In this document: in pieces, positions 45,588 to 55,930 of the stretch | Layout: the number at the start of each line of letters is the position of its first letter | Position numbering within the stretch: position 1 is the stretch's first letter | Assembly: GCA_013399015.1 (NCBI GenBank) | Contig: VWZX01000275.1 | Location: forward strand, 6,047 to 70,046 | Direction of reading: 5' to 3' | DNA: 64,000 nucleotides | Source of the DNA: Galbula dea | Lineage: Eukaryota > Chordata > Aves > Piciformes > Galbulidae | Position numbers and translations under genes: made by a program | Notes under the pieces: model-generated | Databases searched by the model: none | Told to the model about the DNA's origin: nothing | What the model saw: only the letters and a program-made list of their open reading frames with translations

Positions 45588-45658
45588 CATTGGAGCTCTG
45601 CAGTGGCCTCCTCTGGACCTGCTCCACCAGGACCATGTCTCTCCTGTGCTGAGGGCAC
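45588..45658 (-). mobile_element. CR1 remnant, type B internal part
   Basis: Antisense GGCCTCCTCTGGACCTGCTC block only. Confidence 0.6.
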
Positions 45659-46502
45659 AAGCATCTGGTGTGCACATGGCATAGATCTTCCCAGTTGGCA
45701 TCTCCACTCCCCCCAAATCACCAGCAGAGCCTTTCCCTGTCCTAGCAAAGGAGTTTTCCTTACAGCCCTTGCAGCCTCTTCCCAATGCAGCTCTGAAGAA
45801 ATCTGTTTCCACTCAGGAGAAGAAAACCTGCTAATGAGCATGACAAAATTAGGGAGCCTGGCTTCCAACTGTGACATCTGGTACCAGCCAGGGTGTGGTT
45901 CTCCTAACCCAACTGACTGCCCACCAAATCCTCTCTCAGCACCCACAAGAGCTGGAAAAACACCCTTTTTGTTTTGGTATCATGATGTACAGAGATGCTG
46001 GTGGGTTTGTCACGCTGGAAGAGGCACCTGGAGATACCCAACAACAAATGCAGACATTGGTGATCTCCCAGCAAACAGCCAAGGAGGCAAAATGCAAGTT
46101 CTTTGCTAAGGACAAAGATGGGAGATTGCTCCCCAGCATCATCTTCACTGGGCAGGCTGGGCATACACCAGTGCCAGCCCTGGAGATCTTTGGATGTCCC
46201 CATGCCAAGATGGGTGGCCACTGTGTGTCCTCTGCCCAGGAGGTTAGGGATGTTAGGGGTGAAAGGCAGCAAGGGGAGGACAGACACCACTGCCTTCCCC
46301 AGCCACATCCCACTGTGGGGCTTGGAGAAGGATCAGGACAGCTTCAGTCCTGTTTGTTTCCACTCTGCATACATGAAACCAGTTCATGCCCTGCCCAGTG
46401 CCCTGCTAAGTCTGTGGTGTGACCCTGGGAGCTGCCTGCCACAGCCCAGGTCAGCAATGTGGCACCAGACACCCAGAGGGACCCCACCAGTTCCATTCCC
46501 AG

Positions 46503-46643
46503 GTCATCAGAGCCCATGGAGGAACCTCATCACTCCAGCTCCCAGATAATTACAGCCCATGGAAGGACCCCATCACTCCCATTCCTGGAGTGGTGATCAC
46601 AGCCCATGGAGGGACCTCATCACTCCCATTCCCAGATGACTGC
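46503..46643. repeat. About 50-bp tandem repeat, three units
   Basis: Three copies containing CAGCCCATGGAGGGACC then CATCACTCCCATTCCC, diverged by a few bases and small indels. Confidence 0.8.
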
Positions 46644-47331
46644 AGCCCACCAAGATCCTTCCAGCTTTGGCCAGACCCTGCCCACCACAGGGCCAAGCAG
46701 CTTGGGGAGTCTTTCCCAGACAGCAGGGGCTGCTGCTTCCTCTCCAGTGTACAAACCAGCAGACTCATCAGCACAACCACATCCTTGTCTCAGTGCTGCA
46801 GAGCCAGAAGCAGGGTCAGGGCCAAGCAGGTCCAGCTTGGACCTCTCCTCAAGTCCCAAAAGCTCCCAAAGCAGTCTGGATGTGGCCCCTTTCCTCCAGA
46901 CACTGCTGGATCAGTGCTCTAATCCAGCAGTGTGCTGGGTGCTCTGGACCTCTCCCAATAGCAGCTTCACCCTGACCCAAGGTGGGATGGGGCAAGAGGG
47001 AATGTGATTAAATTGCCCCCCCCCAGGAATGAGGGATCATGGGGATGGGGAGAAAAGGGGGAAACAACCCCCAGAAAGCCAAAGCTCCCCTGCCCTCAGC
47101 ACTGACAGCAGTATGGGAGATGGGTCAAGGGTGGATTTGGGGGGACCCAAGCTGCTCCCCATCACCTCCTACACCCCTCAGCTGCTCAGGGGTGGCTTTG
47201 CTCAGCACCACTGAGCCCCATCCTCCCCTCGTCTCGCCCCCCCCGCCCCCGGCATGCTCTTTAATCTCCCCGAAGCCCTGTTCCCGAGGGTTTTCCACCC
47301 CCTCCTTCCCTGTAGCCGAGCCGGTAGCCAC

Positions 47332-47640
47332 CTGTAGAGGTCTGAGCAGCAGCTGCTNGAGTCATGCGGGAAGTCGCGGAAGGGCTGCGGGCGCTCCGCG
47401 GGCGGCGGAAGATGCGCGGAGAGGGATGGGGGGGGGAAGGGAGGAGGAGGGAGAGGAGAAGGGGGGGAAAAAAAAGGAGGAAAAGTGAAAAATCAGGAAG
47501 AAACAGATAAGGCTGGGCTGGATGCGGGGGGAGGGCTGGGCAGGAGGAGGTTTCCCCGGGAGCACGGAGCCCGCAGCCCTCCGCCGCCCGCCCGGTGCTC
47601 GGCGCGGCGGCGGCGGTGACGTCACCCCCGGCGGCGGTGA
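47332..47640 (-). other. Candidate CORO2B 5' exon (non-coding or uORF)
   Basis: Minus-strand sequence from the CRE region to donor CAG|GTGGCT. The upstream ATG at 47363-47365 would run out of frame with coronin-2B across the splice. It would therefore be a uORF, unless the N at 47358 stands for missing bases. Confidence 0.3.
47418..47505. repeat. Polypurine/polypyrimidine tract in CpG island
   Basis: About 85 bases almost wholly A and G on the plus strand, with runs of nine or more G and of eight or more A. Such tracts can form triplex or G-quadruplex structures and are hard to sequence. Confidence 0.7.
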
Positions 47641-47663
47641 CGTCACCCCGAGGCGAGGTGACG
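47617..47663. promoter_or_regulatory. Three CRE sites at 21-bp spacing
   Basis: TGACGTCA at 47617-47624 and 47638-47645, then half-site TGACG at 47659-47663. Starts are exactly 21 bp apart. CRE palindromes are bound by CREB/ATF factors, and unmethylated CREs in CpG islands are the usual functional context. Confidence 0.75.
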
Positions 47664-48048
47664 GAGCATCCTCCTCCCGAGGGGCTGGGCGAGAAAAGGC
47701 TGAGCTTTAACTGTTTGTACAACCACAGATCCTCCTGGAGGGGAGATAGAGCCAAGAAGGCACCTGCCGCAGCGTTCCCTTTCCTCTCCCCTCCAATCCT
47801 GACCAGCATGACCAGTAAAGACCAGTGTGAGCAGACTGGGAGCCCCACGGGGCTCCTCTCGGCAAGGGGATGGTAAGAAAAGAAGGTTTCTGGGCACCGA
47901 GCAGAGGTCAGGCTGCGTCTGCAGCTTCTGCCGGCTGCTTGCGACCGAATCACATCTTCTCTCGTGCAGCAGGAGCTGGGATGTGCTGCTGGAATCACAG
48001 CTGGAACTGCCCACTTGGGCATCGTGGTAAGGTCTGACAGCATCCAGA

Positions 48049-48270
48049 ACCATGGAACCATAGAGTCATTATGGCTGGAGAAGATCTCTGTCATCCAACC
48101 ATCAACCTATCACCTCCATGCCACTAACCCATGGCCCTCAGCACCACAGCTCCAGGGCTTTCAAACCCCTCCAGGGATGATGGTGACTTCACCACAGCCC
48201 TAGGCAGCCTGAGCCAGGCCTTGACAACCCTTTTGGGGGAGTGAATTTTCCTAATAATCAATCTAAAGCC
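48049..48270 (-). mobile_element. CR1 fragment, type A
   Basis: Antisense 3' end; first half of a divergent pair. Confidence 0.9.
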
Positions 48271-48379
48271 TTCCTCCATCCATCTGCTTGTTTCACTTCA
48301 CAGAGAAGATCTTTTTTCCCCTCTTTTTGTGGTCAGCAGGTCAAGGGAGAGGATTCTGCCCCTGAGGAGACCTCACCTG

Positions 48380-48886
48380 CAGTGCTGGGGCAGCTCTGGA
48401 GTCCTCAGCACAGCACAGACATGGAGCTGGGGGAGCAGGACCAGAGGAGGCCACAGAAATGATCTGAGGGCTGGAAGCTCTCTGCTGGGAGGCCAAGCTG
48501 GGAGAGTTGGGGTTGTTCAGCCTGGGGAAGGCTCCAGGGAGACCTTCCTGCAGCCTTTCAGGGGCCTCTGAGAAAGAAGGGGAGAGACTTTTGAGCAGGA
48601 CCTGCTATGACAGGACAAGGGGTGATGGTCTGAAACTGAAAGAGGGACATTGAGACTAGAGAGAAGGAAGAAACACTTTAAGCTGAGGGTGGTGAGAGCC
48701 TGGCCCAGGTTGGCCAGAGAGTGGGAGACTTCCCATCCCTGGAACCATTCCAGGTCAGGTTATTTGTGGCTCTGAGCAACCTGCTCCAGTTGCAGATGTC
48801 CCTGCTGACTGCAGGGGGTTGGACTAGATGATCTTTAAAGGTCCCTTCCCACCCAAGCCATTCTGTGATTCTCTGATTCTATTATA
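48380..48886 (+). mobile_element. CR1 fragment, type B, about 505 bp
   Basis: Sense copy ending TTCTGTGATTCTCTGATTC. Confidence 0.9.
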
Positions 48887-50371
48887 GGTAGTGACAAGTG
48901 ACACCAGCAGGGACTTTACTGTGTCCCAGCACTGTCAGTTCCATTTTCTAGGCAGATGAAGGGTGGCTAACCTTGGAGGTGGCACTCAGGGTTGCTTAGG
49001 ACTCATCTGTCCCACCATGTGACTGGGTCCCCAGATACCTCCACAGACAGCTACTGATGAGGGCATAAAATCTGTGGAATTTGATCCTGCTTCCTCTTCT
49101 CCCCATCGAGATGGCACCAACTCAAACTAAATCTTGGACTGCAGGTTACCAGCAGGCACTGAAGCATCCCTGCTAGCCATGGACTGTGTCTCCAGGCCTT
49201 GAACCAGCTCCAAAACACAACCATTTTCCTCACATCTTTAAAGATCCCCATTGCTGGAGATGAGAGAAGCAATGCTTAGGGAATGAAAAAAAATCAGCAT
49301 TTTAGCTCCTTGTCTCCTGGCTACGTGGGAGTGGAACCAGCAGGATACAGCCCAGGCACAGAATTCTCCAGCCCTTTGATTAGATGTTGCAGCAACTTAT
49401 TTTATTGTTGCTGAATTAAAAACCTACTTGAGGCCAAGAGCAAATGCATGTCCAATTCCCCTTAACGAAGAGCACGCTGCCAATAAACAAAGGATTTCCT
49501 TTTTATAAGGAGATTATTCAGCCAAGAGCCTGAGGAAAGATTACTGAGGTTGTTTAATGCTGGGGCTTCAGCCTTCCCAGAAAATATTGCTGGGGTCTGA
49601 CAACAAGTGAATGCTGAGAGCTGTAAAAGACAGTATTGCCTCTCCTCTGAAAATCAGCTCTGCTTGGAAAGATAAACCTGCTGCTGGGAGCTGGGCTGGG
49701 AGCTGCCACCAAGGTTAATGCAATTAATGTCCAGCAAATGACATTAGGCAGCAGAAGGAGCCACCTCTAATTCCCAACCCACCCAGAGATGACCTCTTCC
49801 CACCAAAGCCCTGGCTTTTCCCAGGAGCTGAAAGCAGGAGGCTCCATGTGGCCAGAGGTGATGTGCAGAACTCAAGGGAGGTTGGAGGGTGATGGAGATG
49901 AGGAACATCAAGGGTCAGATAACTCCAAGCAAGCTCTTGGAAAGCCTCAGAGGAGCTGTCATGCTCCTGCTGCTGTGGCTCGTGCCGTGGAAGCAGCAGC
50001 ACCCGGGGCCTGCTGTGCCTCCTGCGCTCCAGCCGCTGGGATTAATTAGCACCAATTAGCTGATTGAAACAACTGGCTTGGAGTGGTGAACTGGGACAGC
50101 AGGAGAAGGTAGGGGGAGAAGGGGAAGGCTGCTGGGAAGGGGTGGTTCCTAGGGGTCTGATCCTGCTGATGGAGGGAGGCTGTAGCCACCCAACTTTGCC
50201 AGGTTGTGGGAAAGCCTGGCATCCCCCAAAACCCAAGTGCTGCTGCTGGGGAGGAGCCCAGGAGTGTTAGGGAAAGGGTTGGGACCTGCTTCAGGGCAGC
50301 TCAAGGAGCAGGGAGGGCTTGGGTGAGATGCTGCAGCCCCATCTGCTGAGCCCTTGCCAGGGAGGGACGTT

Positions 50372-50710
50372 GGGGAGCAGGGGAAACGTTGGGGAGCAGG
50401 AGGGATGCCAGGATGTAAGAGTTATGTCAGGGAGCAGGAGGGACACAGAAGTGCAGGAGGGCTGTGGGGGAGCAGGAAGGATGCCAGGGTGCAGAGGGGA
50501 TGCTGAGGAGCAGGAGTTATGCCGGGGTGCAGGAGGCATGCTGGGGAGAAGGACAAATGCTGGGGAGAAGGAGGGATGCCGGGGAGTAGGAGAGATGCCA
50601 GGGTGCAGAAGTTATGTCAGGGTGTAGGAGGGATGCTGGGGAGCACGAGGGATGCTGGGGAGAAGGAATGCTGGGCTGCAAGAGGGATGCTGGGCTGCAA
50701 GAGGGATTGC
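50372..50710. repeat. 19-bp minisatellite, about 18 units
   Basis: Units of the form GGGGAGCAGGAGGGATGCC, nearly all exactly 19 bp, with a recurring variant ending GTTATGTC or GTTATGCC. Confidence 0.9.
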
Positions 50711-51447
50711 AGTTCTGCCCTGACAGCCAGTGGGGAAAAGGAGTTGCTCTGCACCTGTAAAGAGTTAAAATCTCCTGCTGGTACCAGTGCAGGATCCATC
50801 CTGACCTCCTCAGCATCAGCCACGAGCTCCATAAGGAGGACTGCTTGGGCTCCATGCTCTCAGGATCAGGTCCCCCATGGCCCAGGAGGATGCCTAGGGG
50901 ATGGCTAAGGGGAATACTCCCGGATCAGGCTGTGCAGCTCCAACCCTGCGTTGTGAAGAGCTCCAAGGAGCCATGGAGCAAAGCCTTTGCTGGAGGGAGA
51001 GCTGGTGGAGAATGGGGGTGCCAAGGGCTGGGGCGAGGAGCAGCCATGGGGGTGGCTTGAGCTCCCTCTCCTGGTTCTGCTGAGGGAAAATCCGTGCACA
51101 GACCATGAGGATGACGCTCACAAGCCGGCGAGCACACCCCAGCTGCAAGGGATGGTGTGGGGACACGGGATGGAGGCCACCAGGAGAGCCCAGGGACAAG
51201 GGGGGGCGGTGGGGGGGGTGGCATGTGACACTGCACATCCCTCGGGGCAAGCAGAGCTTCACAGCCCTTGCTGCAGCAGAGCAAACCCAGGCAGATGGAT
51301 GCTCAGGGGAGGCTTCAGCCGGGCTGATGAAAAGAATCCCTCCCAAAATCAGGCTCGAAGGGGCTGCTTGTGCCCCACCACCACCTCCTGCCCCGTAGCA
51401 TCTGGAGCCCATGGCTGTGTCTCTGTTCATCCTGCCACATGGGCTCA

Positions 51448-51567
51448 TAAGATCAGAGAAGGGTTGGTGCTGGAAGGGACTTTTAGAGGTCACCTGGTCC
51501 AAACTCCTCCCCCCCACCCCCCCTCCTGCTGCAAGCAGGGACATCTGCAACTAGATCAGGTTGCTCA
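51448..51567 (-). mobile_element. CR1 fragment, type B
   Basis: Antisense 3' end with a C-run insertion near 51510. Confidence 0.85.
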
Positions 51568-51828
51568 TCCCACCACTCTGTTTATCTGCATGTTGAATTT
51601 ATTGGTGGTGCTGCTGCCTGGGAGGGAGGAGATGCTGCCTCAGTGGATGGGAGCAGTTAAACCAGGTCATCAGGAAAATTGGAGCCTTCCAGGCTGGGTG
51701 TGCAGCAGGACAGGAGCTGTGGGAACAGCATGGGTTAGAGATCCAGGGCCCAGGAGGTCAGGACATGGAACACTGCAGAGGTGTGTGTGCTTACAGGGCA
51801 GTACATCACCTTCTTCAAGGAAGGAACC

Positions 51829-52231
51829 AGAGAATCAGAGAATCATAGGATGGTTTGGGTGGGAAGGGACCTTCCAAGGTCATCTAGGCCACCCTCCTGC
51901 AGGCAGCAGGGACATCTGCAGCTAGAGCAGCTTGCTCACAGCCCTAGACAACCTGAGCTGGGATGGTTCCAGGGATGGGACATCTCCCACCTCTCTGGCC
52001 AACTTGGGACAGGCTCTCACCATCCACAGCACCAACAGTTTCTTCCTTCTCTCCAGTCTCAATCTCCTCTTTTAGTTTCAAACCATCAGCCCTTGGCCTG
52101 GCCCAACAGCTCCTGCTCCAAAGTCTCTCCCCATCTTTCTGATAGGCCCTTGAAGTCCTGAAAGGCTGCAGGAAGGTCTCCCTGGAGCCTTCTCTTCCCC
52201 AGGCTGAACAACCCCAACATTCTCAGCCTTT
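51829..52231 (-). mobile_element. CR1 fragment, type B, about 400 bp
   Basis: Antisense copy starting GAATCATAGGATGGTTTGGG. Confidence 0.9.
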
Positions 52232-52704
52232 CTGAGAGAAATATTGCTGAACTCATCCCAAATCTTAAGTCTGGAGAGACTTCTTCAGCCCATTACTCAC
52301 CACTTGGCTTGCCTGAGCCAGGCTCAGCTTTGGATCAAGATCCAAGGTTGAGCTGGTTACACCACTGGTGAGTTTAGCCCTTCCTTTGATGACACTCTTG
52401 GAAAGACACATCTCTATTGCACCAAGCTGTGCTTGCAGACATAGGAGGACAACAACAGAGCCATGTGGAGACACATAATTATCTGTGTCACCAGAGAGCC
52501 CTCTTTAGGAGATGACTCATCCCTGCTGCTGGCCAAGTCACTTGCTGCAAGCCCAGGGTGGTTTTGCTGTAGGGATGCAGGTCAGGCCCCAGATCTCCTG
52601 CCCAAGGTGGCTGCTCAGCAGGGAGCTGAGACCACTCAGTGCTTGGGGCTGGCTGGGCTTTGTTAGAACCATAGCATTGGAGAGACTGCTCATGACCAAT
52701 GCTG

Positions 52705-52868
52705 CCATGAACCTGGTGCTCCTGGTGCTGCCATGAACCTGGTGCTCCTGGTGCTGCCTTTGAACCTGGTGCTCCTGGTGCTGCCATGGAACCTGGTGAT
52801 CCTGGTGCTGCCTTTGAACCTGGTGCTCCTGGTGCTCCCACTGAACCTGGTGATCCTGATGCTGCCAT
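52705..52868. repeat. 26-27-bp minisatellite, six units
   Basis: Units CCATGAACCTGGTGCTCCTG followed by GTGCTG. The minus-strand reading gives a spurious collagen-like GAPGSKAAPGSPGS pattern. Confidence 0.9.
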
Positions 52869-54251
52869 GAGCATGAACTCCCTAGAGGCAGGTAGAACAA
52901 GTCTTCATGTCTCCTAGCTCCATGCTCTTCCTCAGCAGGGCCATGCCCTCCAAAAGGAAGGATGTGATGTGTGGTCTTCCCTTCATTCTTCAGGGAAGAA
53001 CCATTAAGCTGGTTCCTTGTCCCCCCAAAAAGGAGGGGAACCATCCCTGCAATCCTCAGAGAAGCTCCCACCACTGGACTGCTGTAGCAGAGTGGCCAAG
53101 GCTGAGGACATTGTTTGCCCTGACTAGAATCACACTGAATTAAATATAGCATGGCTACAACATCCAGTCTGTGCACTTCAACTTGTCCTGGCCTGTCCCC
53201 AGAGTTACTGCAGCTGTGAATTATACAGAGGTTAATGTCTGGATTTCATAGCAGATAATTTATAGAGATGTCCAGAGCTGGGCTTTCATCTGCTTTCAAA
53301 CCTGGTTTTTCATCTGCTCTGGTAGAACCTGGCACTTGGACTGCACTGGAAACCAAAGACCTTGGAGTTGAAAGCAAGATGTTTCCATTTAAAAACAGTG
53401 TTAGCAAGAACAAACATCTCTCTCTGACTGCCTCTCCTTGCTCCTCTCCTCTGCTGCAGTCATCTGGTTCAGATTAGCCCTGGATAAGGTCCCATTCTGC
53501 TCAGGGAACAAGGAGGAGAACTTGGAGCTATTTTGACTCCTTTCAAGTATGCCTTGAATGTGGTGCACAAATGAAGACACAAGGAGCTCCAGGATGGGAA
53601 GGGAATCAAAGAGACATGGCAGCTCCTCTGGCTGGGAAGTCACATCCCAAGCATGGCAGATGGAGGGGGGTGATGAGTTTCCCACCTCAAAGCAGTGTCC
53701 TCAATCCTCAGGCAACCACCAAGGCTGGTGGCAATAAGCCCTGGTAAGGGGGAAGCTGTGGTTGCAGTGTGGGTCTGGGGGAGAAGCCCAGCTGAGTTAG
53801 GTGGGGTCAGGACTGGGATCTGGGAGGAGAGGGTCCCAAAGTGCTCTCCTGGCACCCATCATCTTCTCACCTCAGTGGGAAACTCCAGCAAGGAGGAAAG
53901 GCAACCTTCTTCATTCACCTCCCTGGAGAGGGTTGCCAGCAAACTCTACTAGCTTGGCTGGGAGGAGATTCCTCCTCTCACGAGTGGGAAAAGCTATTCC
54001 CAAGACAAACCAAGCAGCAAGAGGCAGCTTCTCAGCACCAGCAAGTTCCATCCAGTCCCTTCTTGTGGCTTGTTGTTTACACAGCTCCTGTTTAGAGCCA
54101 GCTCTTGCTGGAGCTGCTAATGTGATAGCACGGGATGGGTTGGAAATGCTTCCCAGAGGATGAGAGAGAGACAGCAGCCCTGGTGTGAGAGGCTGGGGCA
54201 AAGCAAGAGAGCTGCAGAGGTGTGTTTGGAGGAGATAAAGTGATAAATCTG

Positions 54252-54752
54252 AGCCCTCAGCACAGGAGAGATCTGGGCTTGTTGGAGCAGGGCCAGAGGA
54301 GGGCACAGAAATGATCTGAGAGCTGGAAGCTCTCTGCTGGGAGCCCAGGCTGAGAGAGTTGGGGTTGTTCAGCCTGGGGAAGAGAAGGCTCCAGGGAGAC
54401 CTTCCTGCAGCCTTGCAGGGCTTAAAGGGTGTTAGAAGAAAGATGAGGAGAGAGTTTTGAGCAGGAGCTGTTGGGAAAGGCCAGGGTCTGATGGTTTGAA
54501 ACTGAAAGAGGAGATGGAGACTGGAGAGAAGGAAGAAATTGTTGATGCTGAGGGTGGTGAGAGCCTGTCCCAGGTTGGCCAGAGAGGTGGGAGATGTCCC
54601 ATCCCTGCAACCATTGCAGGTCAGGTTGGACCTTAGTGGTCTGAGCAACCTGCTCCAGTTGCAGATGTCTCTGCTGACTGCAGGGGACTGGCCAAGATGA
54701 CCTTGGAAGGTCCCTTCCAACCTCAAACCACTCTGTGACTCTATGAGTCTCT
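54252..54752 (+). mobile_element. CR1 fragment, type B, about 500 bp
   Basis: Sense copy with full 3' end (CTCTGTGACTCTATGAGTC). Confidence 0.9.
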
Positions 54753-55377
54753 GACCCAAGATTTGCCCCTGGGACCATAGAAGGAGCTCATTTCCTAACC
54801 CCCATCAGCCTGGGTCTTCCTGACTGAACCCCCACTGCTCAGGCAGGGAGATGGCTCTCTGTTTGAAGGCAGTCTAGGTGGAAGGCTGCACAAAGTCACC
54901 TCTCCAGCTGGGGAAAAACATGCCTTGAATTAGGATAGGGTGGCAGATCAGAAAGAAGCTGAACCTGGGAGCTCTCCTTGCAGCACAGAGGGCATGGAAA
55001 CAGGACTCCATCCTCAGCAGAGCATCCTGGCAGGCATCCTGGGCTGTTGGGAAAGCAGCCCAGGCAATTCAAGAAGGGTTTTCCATAGCTCCAGTCTGTT
55101 GTTTGGTGAATGTGTTTGGCAGTTGCCTCCAACATGCATTTTAAAGGCAAACCTGAGAAGTTTGGCCCACTTGCTCTTTTTCCCCTGGCAGCAAGAGCAT
55201 CCCCAAGTCTCCCTGGGCTGAGGAGCAGCAAAGAAGGGGGGGTTGGGGAGGGCTGTGACATTGTCAGGGTAGGCAGAGTGACCAGGTCTCCTCAACTGCT
55301 CCTGCTGAGCCAGGTGGGCAACCTGTCAAGGGTCCTCACAGTCATCTCACCAGCAGAAATGGGATTTGCTCCCCAGC

Positions 55378-55455
55378 TGGAGAGGCTGAAAAGCTGTGGA
55401 GATGTGGTGCTGAGGAACATGGCTTGGTGGTGTCCTGGCAGTGCTGGTGCCCTCC
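55378..55455 (+). mobile_element. CR1 remnant, type A
   Basis: GGAGATGTGGTGCTGAGGAA block only. Confidence 0.7.
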
Positions 55456-55549
55456 TGGGACACAATCCCAGCCCAACCACAGACTGCTGCTGGTTAGCAG
55501 TTTGGAATAAGCCAGGGCAGCTGAGCTGAGTTGCCCACAGGTGTATCCC

Positions 55550-55835
55550 ATCCCATAGCTGTCATGCTCAGTATAAAGGGAGGAGTTTGCTAAGGGTGAA
55601 GCTTTCTGCTTAGGCTTCTGCCCTTGTTTGGGCTCCTCCTGACCCTGGTCTTCCTGCTCCTGAGGGCTACCTTCCTGGTGAGTGTCACTGCTGTCCCTTT
55701 ACTGGGCTGAGTGGATCTTTATATTGGCATTGGTGTCAGTTTGGTTGTTCTGTCAAACCTGTTTTCATTTGAAGCTGTGGTTCTCTCCTTTTCCTGGTCC
55801 CCTTCTCTGCTGAGGAGAGGGCATCATGTGCTAGG
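55550..55835 (+). mobile_element. Fragment of an avian endogenous retroviral LTR
   Basis: TATA box TATAAA at 55572-55577, then a pyrimidine-rich R/U5-like stretch with CTGTCCCTTTACTGG, TTCTGTCAAACCTG and TTCTCTCCTTTTCCTGGTCC, which resembles bird ERVL-type LTRs as I remember them. The 5' U3 and the 3' terminus are missing. No internal viral genes lie alongside, so this is a decayed solo LTR piece. Confidence 0.5.
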
Positions 55836-55866
55836 GAAACTTCTAGAGCTCTACAGCTTAGATGGA

Positions 55867-55930
55867 GGCAGTTGGGTTAAGGCTTGAACTCCATGGTCTT
55901 AAAGACCTTTTCCAACCAGAACCATTCTGT
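55867..55930 (+). mobile_element. CR1-like tail remnant
   Basis: AACTCCATGGTCTTAAAGAC then CTTTTCCAACCAGAACC, a degraded terminal segment. Confidence 0.55.

Larger units (their letters stand above)
27261..47331 (-). other. Presumed first intron of CORO2B (about 20 kb)
   Basis: No coding exon recognised. Contains about a dozen CR1 fragments, minisatellites at 31298, 41635 and 46503, a GGGA-type purine run at 31824-31972, a CCT run near 30935 and a GA-rich run at 42298-42335. Possible conserved AT-rich blocks lie at 42195-42500 and 43180-43330. Stretches 27979-31297, 31973-32673, 33932-35534, 35686-37573, 37824-40630 and 44530-46502 otherwise show nothing identifiable. Confidence 0.65.
47220..47700 (-). 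promoter_or_regulatory. CORO2B: CpG island, likely CORO2B promoter and 5' exon
   Basis: The only dense CpG cluster in the window (GCGGGCGCTCCGCG, GGCGCGGCGGCGG and others). It holds two CRE palindromes, a polypurine tract and an N at 47358. It lies 20 kb upstream of the first recognised CORO2B coding exon, which must be preceded by a 5' exon because its ATG abuts an acceptor. On the minus strand an ATG at 47363-47365 is followed by a possible donor CAG|GTGGCT at 47331/47330. Joined as written, that frame does not match the coronin frame. Bidirectional activity is also possible: a plus-strand donor-like ATG|GTAAGA occurs near 47873. Confidence 0.6.

Noticed and set aside
47261..48094. 277-residue minus-strand frame across the CpG island
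   Set aside because: GC-rich, stop-poor promoter DNA with an N in the frame and low-complexity translation. No similarity to a known protein, and out of frame with CORO2B.
52488..52874. Collagen-like minus-strand frame with GAPGS/AAPGSPGS repeats
   Set aside because: It is a translation of a 26-27-bp minisatellite. There are no flanking exons, splice signals or neighbouring collagen sequence.
53911..54759. 282-residue minus-strand frame
   Set aside because: Mostly the antisense of a 500-bp CR1 fragment. The same peptide pieces recur at many CR1 copies.
55320..55345. Minus-strand ATGACTGTGAGG as the missing five-residue CORO2B N-terminal exon
   Set aside because: Only the first three residues would fit and no donor follows in the needed place; the surrounding sequence is not GC-rich.
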